From contig DWZO01000063.1 of NCBI GenBank assembly GCA_019117525.1, positions 1-64,000 of the forward strand: a stretch of 64,000 bases of DNA, given 5' to 3'. The translations under genes and the position numbers were made by a program. Shown piece after piece: positions 57,401 to 64,000 of this stretch. This DNA comes from Allocoprobacillus merdigallinarum. GTDB taxonomy: Bacteria > Bacillota_I > Bacilli_A > Erysipelotrichales > Coprobacillaceae. Positions within the stretch are counted from its first letter, which is position 1; each line of letters begins with the position of its first letter. Under the pieces are notes generated by a model. That model searched no databases. It had not been told where the DNA came from and saw only the letters and a list, made by a program, of their open reading frames with translations.

Positions 57401-58154
57401 CATTGGTCAGGTATTGGAATTACATTTAGGATATGCTGCTAGAGAGTTAGGAATGTACTTTGCAACTCCTGCATTTGATGGTATTAACTCAAAAGATCTT
57501 GAGGATATCATGAAAGAAGCTGGAATGTCAGTTGATGGAAAACAACCAGTTATTTCTGGTATGACTGGAGAATATTTTGATTCTAATATTTCAGTTGGGG
57601 TTATGTATATGATTAAATTAGCCCACATGGTTGACGATAAATTACATGCCAGATCAGTAGGTCCATACTCATTAGTTACACAACAGCCTTTAGGTGGTAA
57701 GGCTCAAAACGGTGGACAGAGATTTGGGGAAATGGAAGTTTGGGCACTTGAAGCATATGGTGCAGCTTATACATTAAGAGAAATCTTAACGGTTAAATCT
57801 GACGATGTTGTTGGTCGTGTCAAAACTTATGAAGCCATTGTAAAAGGTCAAAAATTACCTGAACCTGGTTTGCCAGAATCATTTAGAGTTTTAACAAAAG
57901 AATTACAGGCATTAGCTTTAGATATTCGTATGTTAGATAAAGATGGTCAAGAAATAGATGCAAGAAAGATTGAAGATGAAGAACGTCGTTTCCCAACTTC
58001 AATTGATACAACTCCTGAACAACCAGAAGTCACTGAAGAAGAAGTGGCTGAGGTAGAAGGTGATTTCTCTGAAGATGAAGAATCATTTGATGATTTGGAT
58101 TCTGTAATTGATGAACTCTTCACTGATGATGAAGAAGAAAGTAACGAAGAATAG
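54495..58154 (+). CDS. rpoB: DNA-directed RNA polymerase subunit beta
   Basis: 1219 residues, full length. N-terminal RNRRNYSRISGSLELPNLVEIQ-type start, LVRSPGAYF, the rifampicin-binding cluster SSSQLSQFMDQINPLAELTNKRRLSALGPGGLSRDRAG (with the usual Gln, Asp, His-equivalent, Ser and Arg positions; Asn replaces His at the THKRR position, reading TNKRR), YNYEDAVIMSER, GDKMAGRHGNKG and the C-terminal PLGGKAQNGGQRFGEMEVWALEAYGAA. Starts with TTG 54495 (AAGGAG ten bases upstream); a TTG at 54474 with an equally good site is an alternative adding seven residues. The C-terminus is extended and very acidic. Confidence 0.95.
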   Translation: MEKNVTQAKSRINRRNYSRISGSLELPNLVEIQTNSYEWFKNEGIKEVFNDVYPISNFNETLTLEFVDCRFDEPKYSVDEAKDRDANYSAPIRATLRLVNNGTGEIKENEVFMGDFPLMTDAGTFIINGAERVIVSQLVRSPGAYFADAMDKSGKTVFTGSMIPSRGTWLEFENDAKDILNVRIDRTRKIPGTILLRALGLSSDEDIIEVLGDHEFIRNTLAKDTTHDTDEALIEIYNKLRPGEPATLEGANTLLYTRFFDAKRYDLARAGRFKLGKKLSLLDRITNRVLAQDVIDIDGNVVMKEGTLLTKDKVDLLAPVFQAGAHTMDIKTNDFLKSHGRIQVLEVYVDETKSKKMRVVGTDLSLDCKYITISDMIAAYSYMLNLVDIYDSLDLASDDRVNLMSRIGLLDDIDHLGNRRVRSVGELIQNQFRIGLSRMERVVKERMSLSEIDSVTPQSLTNIRPLTAAMKEFFSSSQLSQFMDQINPLAELTNKRRLSALGPGGLSRDRAGYEVRDVHASHYGRICPIETPEGPNIGLISTLASYAKINKYGFIETPYRKVNHSVIDENDVRYLTADEEKNYVIAQAKVQHDENGKILDEQVIARHLGENIMAKPEEIDFIDISPKQIVSVATSCIPFLENDDATRALMGANMQRQAVPLLNPHTPLVGTGMEYQAARDSGAAVVAKKDGIVTYVDAKKIIVEEDTGPHKYRLTKFAISNAGTCINHRPIVKAGDKVVKGEILADGPSMEQGELALGQNVLVGFMTWNGYNYEDAVIMSERLVKEDVYTSIHIEEYSIECRDTKLGPEEITRDIPNVGEDARKNLNSEGIIMIGAEVKEGDILVGKVTPKGQAELSAEEKLLLAIFGEKSREVKDNSLRVPHGGAGIVHDIKIFSRKNGDELQPGVNKVVKVYIVQKRKISEGDKMAGRHGNKGVISKILPIEDMPHLEDGTILDIMLNPLGVPSRMNIGQVLELHLGYAARELGMYFATPAFDGINSKDLEDIMKEAGMSVDGKQPVISGMTGEYFDSNISVGVMYMIKLAHMVDDKLHARSVGPYSLVTQQPLGGKAQNGGQRFGEMEVWALEAYGAAYTLREILTVKSDDVVGRVKTYEAIVKGQKLPEPGLPESFRVLTKELQALALDIRMLDKDGQEIDARKIEDEERRFPTSIDTTPEQPEVTEEEVAEVEGDFSEDEESFDDLDSVIDELFTDDEEESNEE

Positions 58155-58167
58155 GAGGAAACAATGA

Positions 58168-61100
58168 ATGGCAGATGTCAATAACTTTTCAGCAATCCAG
58201 ATTGGATTAGCTTCTCCAGAAAAAATTCGTGAATGGTCTTATGGTGAAGTTAAAAAACCTGAAACTATTAATTATCGTTCTCAAAAACCTGAAAAAGATG
58301 GTCTATTCTGTGAAAGAATCTTTGGACCATCTAAGGATTGGGAATGTAGCTGTGGAAAATATAAGAAAGTCAGATATAAAGGCGTAATCTGTGATCGTTG
58401 TGGTGTCGAAGTCACAAAATCTTCTGTACGTCGTGAACGTATGGGACATATTGAACTTGCGACTCCAGTCGCACATATCTGGTATTTAAAAGGTATTCCA
58501 TCAAGAATGGGGCTTATTCTTGATATGTCACCAAAACAACTTGAAGAAATCATTTATTTCGTTTCTTATGTTGTCACTGATAAAGGAAGTACACCTTTAG
58601 AATATAAACAAGTTTTATCTGAAAGAGATTATCGTAACTGTTATGAAAAATTTGGTCATCAGTTTGAAGCCAAAACTGGGGCAGAAGCGATTAAAATCTT
58701 ACTTCAAAAAGTTGATTTAGATGAAGAATTTGAATCAGTAACAAAAGATTTAAAAGAAGCACAGGGACAAAGACGTTCTAAATTATTGAAGAGACTAGAA
58801 GCTATTGAAGCTTTCAGAACTTCACATAATCAGCCTGAATGGATGATTCTTGATGTGCTTCCAGTTATTCCACCTGATTTAAGACCAATGTTACAGTTGG
58901 ATGGTGGACGTTTTGCGACAAGTGATTTGAATGATTTGTATCGTCGTGTGATTACACGTAATAATCGTTTAAAGAAATTATTAGAACTTGGAACACCATC
59001 AATTATTGTCCAAAATGAAAAACGTATGTTACAGGAAGCAGTTGATGCTTTGATTGATAATGGACGTCGTTCTAAACCAATTACAGGTGCTGGAGGAAGA
59101 CCATTAAAATCATTAAGCCATACGTTAAAAGGAAAACAAGGACGTTTCCGTCAAAACTTACTTGGGAAACGTGTTGACTATTCAGGACGTTCAGTTATCG
59201 CTGTTGGTCCAGACTTAAAAATGTATCAATGTGGTATTCCACGTGAAATGGCATTGAATTTATTTAAACCATTTGTGATTAGTGGATTAGTGAGAGAGCA
59301 GATTGCAACAAATATCAAAGCTGCTGAAAGATTAATTGATAAGATGGATGATGTGATTTGGCCAATCGTTGAAGAAGTCATTAAAGAACATCCAGTCTTA
59401 TTAAACCGTGCGCCTACATTGCATAGATTAGGTATTCAGGCATTCGAACCTAAATTGGTTGAAGGACGTGCTATTCGTTTGCATCCATTAGTATGTCCAG
59501 CGTTCAACGCTGACTTTGATGGTGACCAGATGGCAGTTCACGTTCCATTAGGGGAAGAAGCTATTCAAGAAGCTAGACAGTTAATGTTAGGTTCTCACAA
59601 TATCCTTGGACCAAAAGATGGAAAACCTATCGTTACACCTTCTCAGGACATGGTGTTAGGTAACTATTACTTAACATTAGAAGATAAAGGGGCTGTTGGT
59701 GAAGGAACTGTTTTTGCAGATGTGAATGAAGTTTTAATGGCATATGATGCAAAAACTGTACATTTACACACAAGAATTGCAATTAGAGGAAAATCTTTAA
59801 AGAATAAGACATTTACTGAAAAACAAAATAATAGCTATTTAATTACAAGTGTTGGTAAAATTATCTTTAACCAGATTTTTGATGGGGCATTCCCATTTAT
59901 CAATGATTCTAGTAAAGAAAATTTAGTAGCAACACCAGATAAATATTTCGTACCAATGGGTACTGATATTAAAGCACATATTAAAGCACAACCTTTAATT
60001 AAACCATTGGGTAAAAAAGCTTTAGGAAACATTATCAATGAAATGTTTGATCCTACAAAAATTAGTGATACAACAGCGATGTTGGATAAATTAAAGGATC
60101 AAGGATTCTATTATTCTACAATTGCTGGTATTACAGTTTCTGTTTATGATATTCAGGTTCCACAAAGTAAATACGTTTTATTTGATGAAGCTGATGAAAA
60201 ACTTGAAGTAATCAAGAAATTATATCGTAAAGGGAAAATCACTGATGAAGAAAGACATAATATCGTTATTAAGTTATGGGAATCTGTTAAAGACCAGGTT
60301 CAGGCTGTCGTTAAAGATGAATTCGAAGCTGATGACCGTAATCCAATCTTCATTATGTCTGATTCAGGTGCCCGTGGTAATATCTCTAACTTTACACAGT
60401 TAGTAGGTATGCGTGGATTGATGTCTAATCCAAAAGGTGAAACAATTGAGTTGCCTATCAAATCTTCATTTAGAGAAGGTTTAACTGCATCTGAATTCTT
60501 CATCTCTACACATGGGGCTCGTAAAGGATCTACCGATACAGCCTTAAAAACAGCCGATTCAGGATATTTGACAAGACGTTTGGTTGACGTTGCTCAAGAA
60601 GTCATTGTTACTGAAGATGATTGTGGCACAGATCAGGGATTTGTTGTTACAGAATTGTACAATACTTCAGATAATTCAGTTATTGTGCCATTATATGACC
60701 GTTTAGTAGGACGTTATTCTCAAAAGGATATTGTTCATCCTGAAACAGGTGAAACGCTTGTTAAAGCTGGCGAAATGATTGATGAAGCGATTGCTAAGAA
60801 TATTACTGATGCAGGTATTAAAGAAGTTGAAATTCGTTCTATTTTTGGATGTAAAGCGAAAAATGGAATTTGTAGAAAATGTTATGGTCGTAATCTAGCA
60901 ACTGGTGAACAAGTTGAATTAGGAGAAGCTATTGGTATTATGGCGGCTCAATCAATTGGTGAACCTGGTACACAGTTAACAATGCGTACATTCCACATGG
61001 GTGGAGTTGCTGGTGGTGCCGATATCACTCAAGGTTTACCTCGTATTCAAGAGTTATTTGAAGCAAGAAATCCAAAAGCAAAATCTATTATTTCTGAAAT

Positions 61101-61866
61101 TGATGGTGAAGTTTCTAATATCATTGATAACAATGGTAGAGCTGAAGTTGTCGTTTCTAACTTACTTGAAACAAAGAGTTATTTAACACCTTATGGTGCA
61201 AAATTAAGAGTCTCTGTAGGTGATGAAGTTGGTATTGGTTCTAAAATTACTGAAGGATCAATTGATCCAAAAGAATTATTAGCTGTTGCTGATGTCAAAG
61301 CTGTAGAAAATTATATCTTGAAAGAAGTTCAAAAAGTTTATCGTTTACAAGGTATTGAAATTTCAGATAAACACATTGAAGTTATTATTTATCAAATGTT
61401 GAAGAAGATGAGAATTGTTGAAGGTGGAGATACTGGAGCATTACCTGGTACTCATATTAATGTTCAAAAATTTACTGAATTAAATAAAGAAGCCTTAAAA
61501 GCTGGAAAACATCCTGCTGTTGCAAGACCAATCTTGTTAGGGATCACAAAAGCTTCACTTGAAACTGAATCATTCTTATCTGCTGCTTCATTCCAGGAAA
61601 CAACAAAAATCTTAACAGATGCGGCTATTAAAGGTAAGGTTGATGAATTAAGAGGTCTTAAAGAAAATGTTATTATTGGTAAATTATTACCTGCTGGTAC
61701 AGGATTAAGAGGACCTTTAAAGTCACCTGAAACGATTGCTAGAGAGTTAGAAGAAGCACGCAAAGAAAAGGAATTAGAAGAAGCTGAACATTTACAAGCT
61801 GAAACTTTATCAGAAAGTTTGTTAAGCAGTACTGAAATTGATGAAGAATTTTCAACAACAGAATAA
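58168..61866 (+). CDS. rpoC: DNA-directed RNA polymerase subunit beta'
   Basis: 1232 residues. N-terminal zinc finger CSCGKYKKVRYKGVICDRCGVEV, clamp and lid (RFRQNLLGKRVDYSGRSVI), the catalytic magnesium loop NADFDGDQM, bridge helix region (TSEFFISTHGARKGSTDTALKTADSGYLTRRL), second zinc site (CGTDQG, CKAKNGICRKCYG) and C-terminal AGTGLRGP. ATG 58168 has AGGAGG nine bases upstream and lies 13 bp after rpoB. The tail is acidic like that of RpoB. Confidence 0.97.
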   Translation: MADVNNFSAIQIGLASPEKIREWSYGEVKKPETINYRSQKPEKDGLFCERIFGPSKDWECSCGKYKKVRYKGVICDRCGVEVTKSSVRRERMGHIELATPVAHIWYLKGIPSRMGLILDMSPKQLEEIIYFVSYVVTDKGSTPLEYKQVLSERDYRNCYEKFGHQFEAKTGAEAIKILLQKVDLDEEFESVTKDLKEAQGQRRSKLLKRLEAIEAFRTSHNQPEWMILDVLPVIPPDLRPMLQLDGGRFATSDLNDLYRRVITRNNRLKKLLELGTPSIIVQNEKRMLQEAVDALIDNGRRSKPITGAGGRPLKSLSHTLKGKQGRFRQNLLGKRVDYSGRSVIAVGPDLKMYQCGIPREMALNLFKPFVISGLVREQIATNIKAAERLIDKMDDVIWPIVEEVIKEHPVLLNRAPTLHRLGIQAFEPKLVEGRAIRLHPLVCPAFNADFDGDQMAVHVPLGEEAIQEARQLMLGSHNILGPKDGKPIVTPSQDMVLGNYYLTLEDKGAVGEGTVFADVNEVLMAYDAKTVHLHTRIAIRGKSLKNKTFTEKQNNSYLITSVGKIIFNQIFDGAFPFINDSSKENLVATPDKYFVPMGTDIKAHIKAQPLIKPLGKKALGNIINEMFDPTKISDTTAMLDKLKDQGFYYSTIAGITVSVYDIQVPQSKYVLFDEADEKLEVIKKLYRKGKITDEERHNIVIKLWESVKDQVQAVVKDEFEADDRNPIFIMSDSGARGNISNFTQLVGMRGLMSNPKGETIELPIKSSFREGLTASEFFISTHGARKGSTDTALKTADSGYLTRRLVDVAQEVIVTEDDCGTDQGFVVTELYNTSDNSVIVPLYDRLVGRYSQKDIVHPETGETLVKAGEMIDEAIAKNITDAGIKEVEIRSIFGCKAKNGICRKCYGRNLATGEQVELGEAIGIMAAQSIGEPGTQLTMRTFHMGGVAGGADITQGLPRIQELFEARNPKAKSIISEIDGEVSNIIDNNGRAEVVVSNLLETKSYLTPYGAKLRVSVGDEVGIGSKITEGSIDPKELLAVADVKAVENYILKEVQKVYRLQGIEISDKHIEVIIYQMLKKMRIVEGGDTGALPGTHINVQKFTELNKEALKAGKHPAVARPILLGITKASLETESFLSAASFQETTKILTDAAIKGKVDELRGLKENVIIGKLLPAGTGLRGPLKSPETIARELEEARKEKELEEAEHLQAETLSESLLSSTEIDEEFSTTE

Positions 61867-61873
61867 AATAAAG

Positions 61874-61905
61874 AAACAAGGTCTTAAAAAAGATCTTGTT
61901 TTTCT
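61874..61905 (+). terminator. Terminator of rpoBC
   Basis: AAACAAGGTCTT (61874-61885) pairs with AAGATCTTGTTT (61890-61901; one G-U), then T-rich. The L7Ae-like ybxF gene often found here is absent. Confidence 0.82.
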
Positions 61906-61927
61906 TTGATAAAAAGAGTAAAAAGTG

Positions 61928-61956
61928 TTGACTTTATAAATTTTGTCGTATATAAT
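61928..61956 (+). promoter_or_regulatory. Promoter of the str operon
   Basis: -35 TTGACT (61928-61933), 17-bp spacer, perfect -10 TATAAT (61951-61956). Leader of about 85 nt contains a small ACTC/GAGT hairpin (about 61967-61980). Confidence 0.78.
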
Positions 61957-62048
61957 TGCTTTCGGTACTCGACTAAGAGTGCATTTTATCTCATCAAAAA
62001 ATGAAACACCCGGAATTGTGTGTTAAGAAGAAAGGAAAGGAGAAAAAC

Positions 62049-62462
62049 ATGCCTACAATTAATCAATTAGTCAGAAAAGGACGTAGTGAAAAAACATCTA
62101 AATCAAAATCACCTGCGTTAAATAGAGGTTACAACTCATTATTAAAGAAACCAACTAATATTAGTTCACCTCAAAAACGTGGTGTTTGTACTCGTGTTGC
62201 CACTATGACACCAAAGAAACCTAACTCGGCTTTACGTAAATATGCCCGTGTTCGTTTATCAAACGGAATGGAAGTTACTGCATATATTCCAGGAATTGGG
62301 CACAACTTACAGGAACACAGCGTTGTGTTAATTCGTGGAGGACGTGTTAAGGACTTACCAGGGGTTCGTTATCATATTATTCGTGGTACTATGGACTGTG
62401 CTGGTGTAAAAGATCGTATGCAAGGACGCTCTCGTTATGGAGCTAAAAAACCTAAAAAATAA
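62049..62462 (+). CDS. rpsL: 30S ribosomal protein S12
   Basis: 137 residues: PTINQLVRKGR at the start, RGVCTRVATMTPKKPNSALRKYARVRLSNG (decoding-centre loop; the Lys of TPKKPNS is the wild-type, streptomycin-sensitive form) and PGVRYHIIRGTMDCAGVKDR. ATG 62049 follows AAAGGAG; an ATG 48 bp earlier in frame lies in the leader and would give an abnormal N-terminus. Confidence 0.97.
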   Translation: MPTINQLVRKGRSEKTSKSKSPALNRGYNSLLKKPTNISSPQKRGVCTRVATMTPKKPNSALRKYARVRLSNGMEVTAYIPGIGHNLQEHSVVLIRGGRVKDLPGVRYHIIRGTMDCAGVKDRMQGRSRYGAKKPKK

Positions 62463-62481
62463 GAGATAGGAGGAAAAACTG

Positions 62482-62952
62482 ATGTCAAGAAGAGGACGTG
62501 TAGCAAAAAGAGATGTACTACCTGATCCAATTTATAATTCTAAGGTAGTTACAAAATTAATTAACAATATCATGCTTGATGGTAAAAAAGGTGTTGCTCA
62601 AAACATCTTATATGAAGCATTTAAAAAAGTTGAAGAAAAAACTGGAAATCCTGCAATGGAAGTATTTGATCAAGCAATCAACAATATCATGCCTGTACTT
62701 GAATTAAAAGTAAGACGTATTGGAGGAGCTAACTATCAAGTACCTGTTGAAGTATCTCCAGAAAGAAGAATGACATTAGGATTAAGATGGTTAGTTAACT
62801 ATTCTCGTTTAAGAAACGAAAAAAGCATGATTGATCGTCTTGCTAATGAAATTATTGATGCCTCTAATGGAACTGGTGCTTCTGTGAAAAAGAAAGAAGA
62901 TACTCATAAGATGGCTGAAGCTAATAAAGCATTTGCACATTTCCGTTGGTAA
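62482..62952 (+). CDS. rpsG: 30S ribosomal protein S7
   Basis: 156 residues: SRRGRVAKRDVLPDPIYNSKVVTKLINNIMLDGKKG, MPVLELKVRRIGGANYQVPVEV and the C-terminal HKMAEANKAFAHFRW. Nucleates the 30S head; in E. coli it autoregulates the str operon. TAGGAGGAAAAAC precedes ATG 62482, 19 bp after rpsL. Confidence 0.97.
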   Translation: MSRRGRVAKRDVLPDPIYNSKVVTKLINNIMLDGKKGVAQNILYEAFKKVEEKTGNPAMEVFDQAINNIMPVLELKVRRIGGANYQVPVEVSPERRMTLGLRWLVNYSRLRNEKSMIDRLANEIIDASNGTGASVKKKEDTHKMAEANKAFAHFRW

Positions 62953-62989
62953 TATATGATTTAGAGGAAATATTTGAAAGGAGAAAAAT

Positions 62990-64000
62990 ATGGCTCGTGA
63001 ATTTTCGTTAGAAAAAACTCGTAATATTGGAATCATGGCTCACATTGATGCTGGTAAAACAACAACAACTGAACGTGTTCTTTATTACACTGGAAAAATT
63101 CATAAAATTGGTGAAACACATGATGGTGCTTCACAAATGGACTGGATGGAACAAGAGCAAGAACGTGGTATTACAATCACTTCAGCAGCAACAACTGCAC
63201 AATGGAATGGATACCGTGTTAACATCATTGATACTCCAGGCCATGTCGATTTCACTGTTGAAGTAGAACGTTCTTTACGTGTACTTGACGGTGCTGTTAC
63301 TGTATTAGACTCAAAAGCTGGTGTTGAACCACAAACAGAAACTGTTTGGCGTCAAGCAACAACTTATGGAGTTCCTCGAATTGTCTTCTGTAACAAAATG
63401 GATGCAACTGGGGCAGATTTCTTAATGTCTGTTGAATCTATTGGAAAAAGATTAGATGCTAACGCTGTAGCTATTCAATTACCAATTGGTGCCGAAGATA
63501 CATTTGAAGGTGTTATTGACTTAATTAAAATGAAAGCTGTTCATTTTGAAGGAGCTAAGGGTGAAAACGTTGTTTATTCTGAAATTCCTGAAAATATGAA
63601 AGCTCAAGCAGAAGAATATCGTCAAAAAATGATTGATTCAGCTGCATCTTTTGATGATGATTTAATGATGAAAGTCTTAGAAGAAGAACCAGTTACTGAA
63701 GAAGAAATTAAAGCAGCAATCCGTAAAGGAGTATTAGCTGTTGAATTATTCCCAGTATTATGTGGATCTGCTTATAAAGATAAAGGTGTACAGTTAATGT
63801 TAGATGCTGTTATCGACTTCTTACCTGCACCAACTGATGTTCCATCAATTAAAGGTGAAGATGAAGATGGTAACGAAATCGAAAGACATGCAAGTGATGA
63901 TGAGCCATTCTCTGCATTAGCATTTAAGATTATGGCTGACCCATTTGTTGGTAAATTAACATTCTTCCGTGTATATTCAGGACATATTGAATCTGGATCA
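62990..64000 (+). CDS. fusA: Elongation factor G (3' end beyond window)
   Basis: Translocase GTPase; 337 residues are visible before the window ends, roughly half of the expected length. G1 GIMAHIDAGKTTTTERVL, switch I RGITITSAATT, G3 DTPGHVDFTVEVERSLRVLDGAV, G4 CNKMD and G5 GSAYKDKGVQ are all present, followed by the start of domain II. GAAAGGAG precedes ATG 62990. Third gene of the rpsL-rpsG-fusA operon; tuf is expected next. Confidence 0.96.
   Translation, partial: MAREFSLEKTRNIGIMAHIDAGKTTTTERVLYYTGKIHKIGETHDGASQMDWMEQEQERGITITSAATTAQWNGYRVNIIDTPGHVDFTVEVERSLRVLDGAVTVLDSKAGVEPQTETVWRQATTYGVPRIVFCNKMDATGADFLMSVESIGKRLDANAVAIQLPIGAEDTFEGVIDLIKMKAVHFEGAKGENVVYSEIPENMKAQAEEYRQKMIDSAASFDDDLMMKVLEEEPVTEEEIKAAIRKGVLAVELFPVLCGSAYKDKGVQLMLDAVIDFLPAPTDVPSIKGEDEDGNEIERHASDDEPFSALAFKIMADPFVGKLTFFRVYSGHIESGS

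Noticed and set aside
62001..62048. Upstream start or small leader peptide for rpsL
   Set aside because: In frame with S12 and without its own stop; it would only add an abnormal N-terminus, and the best ribosome binding site is directly before 62049.

Overview
The window reads as a low-GC, spore-forming Firmicute. Gene content and protein sequences fit the Erysipelotrichales/Coprobacillaceae (Coprobacillus/Thomasclavelia-like gut anaerobes), but that placement is inference. Reasons: AT-rich DNA with AGGAGG ribosome binding sites and short U-tailed terminators; a fermentative gene set (AdhE, NfnAB, ATP-type PEPCK, many PTS proteins, glycogen synthesis); and sporulation genes (spoVT, yabP, yabQ, cwlJ-gerQ, a sigma factor at the sigH locus). 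No rRNA, tRNA, CRISPR array, prophage or intact insertion sequence was seen.

Layout. 1-5000: the tail of an unidentified gene, MTA/SAH nucleosidase, a P-type ATPase, and an uncharacterised TIM-barrel-like protein behind a promoter with a cre-like site. 5045-14680: PEPCK, enolase, a glucose-family PTS EIICBA, a BglG/LicT-type antiterminator, then a mannose-family PTS (EIIAB-EIIC-EIID-ManO) whose leader carries a RAT-type antiterminator overlapping a strong terminator. 14689-21690: rhodanese, pgk-tpiA, adhE (Rex-like half site at its promoter), and a GH1 6-phospho-beta-glucosidase. 21695-23677: an orphan PTS IIB, a NusG-domain-II protein, two tandem copies of a probable small RNA gene with direct-repeat activator boxes, and a HAD phosphatase. 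23750-31200: electron-bifurcating nfnAB, a LacI-type regulator, and divergent galT-galM-galK. 31328-42574: regulators, a CBS-containing pyrophosphatase, glpQ, the spoVT-rqcP-yabP-yabQ-divIC block, HAD phosphatases, ung, folC, and cwlJ-gerQ on the minus strand. 42758-46502: glgC-glgD-glgA. 47092-64000: the conserved cysS-mrnC-rlmB-sigma-rpmG-secE-nusG, rplKA, rplJL, rsmC-like, rpoBC, rpsL-rpsG-fusA supercluster (fusA runs off the end). Compared with Bacillus subtilis it lacks yacP between rlmB and the sigma gene and ybxF between rpoC and rpsL.

How the parts fit. Much of the window takes up sugars through two PTS systems, feeds them through the Leloir pathway and lower glycolysis, disposes of electrons through AdhE and NfnAB, and stores surplus as glycogen. 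Cre-like sites, a Rex-like site, a GalR-like operator and a RAT switch suggest control by carbon and redox state. The most novel candidate is the pair of tandem ~77-nt RNAs at 22617-22693 and 22809-22886. Each has a C-rich loop, its own terminator, and an upstream array of TTCACA-like repeats at exact 11-bp spacing. The second most interesting is the LicT-type RAT switch in front of a mannose-family PTS operon.
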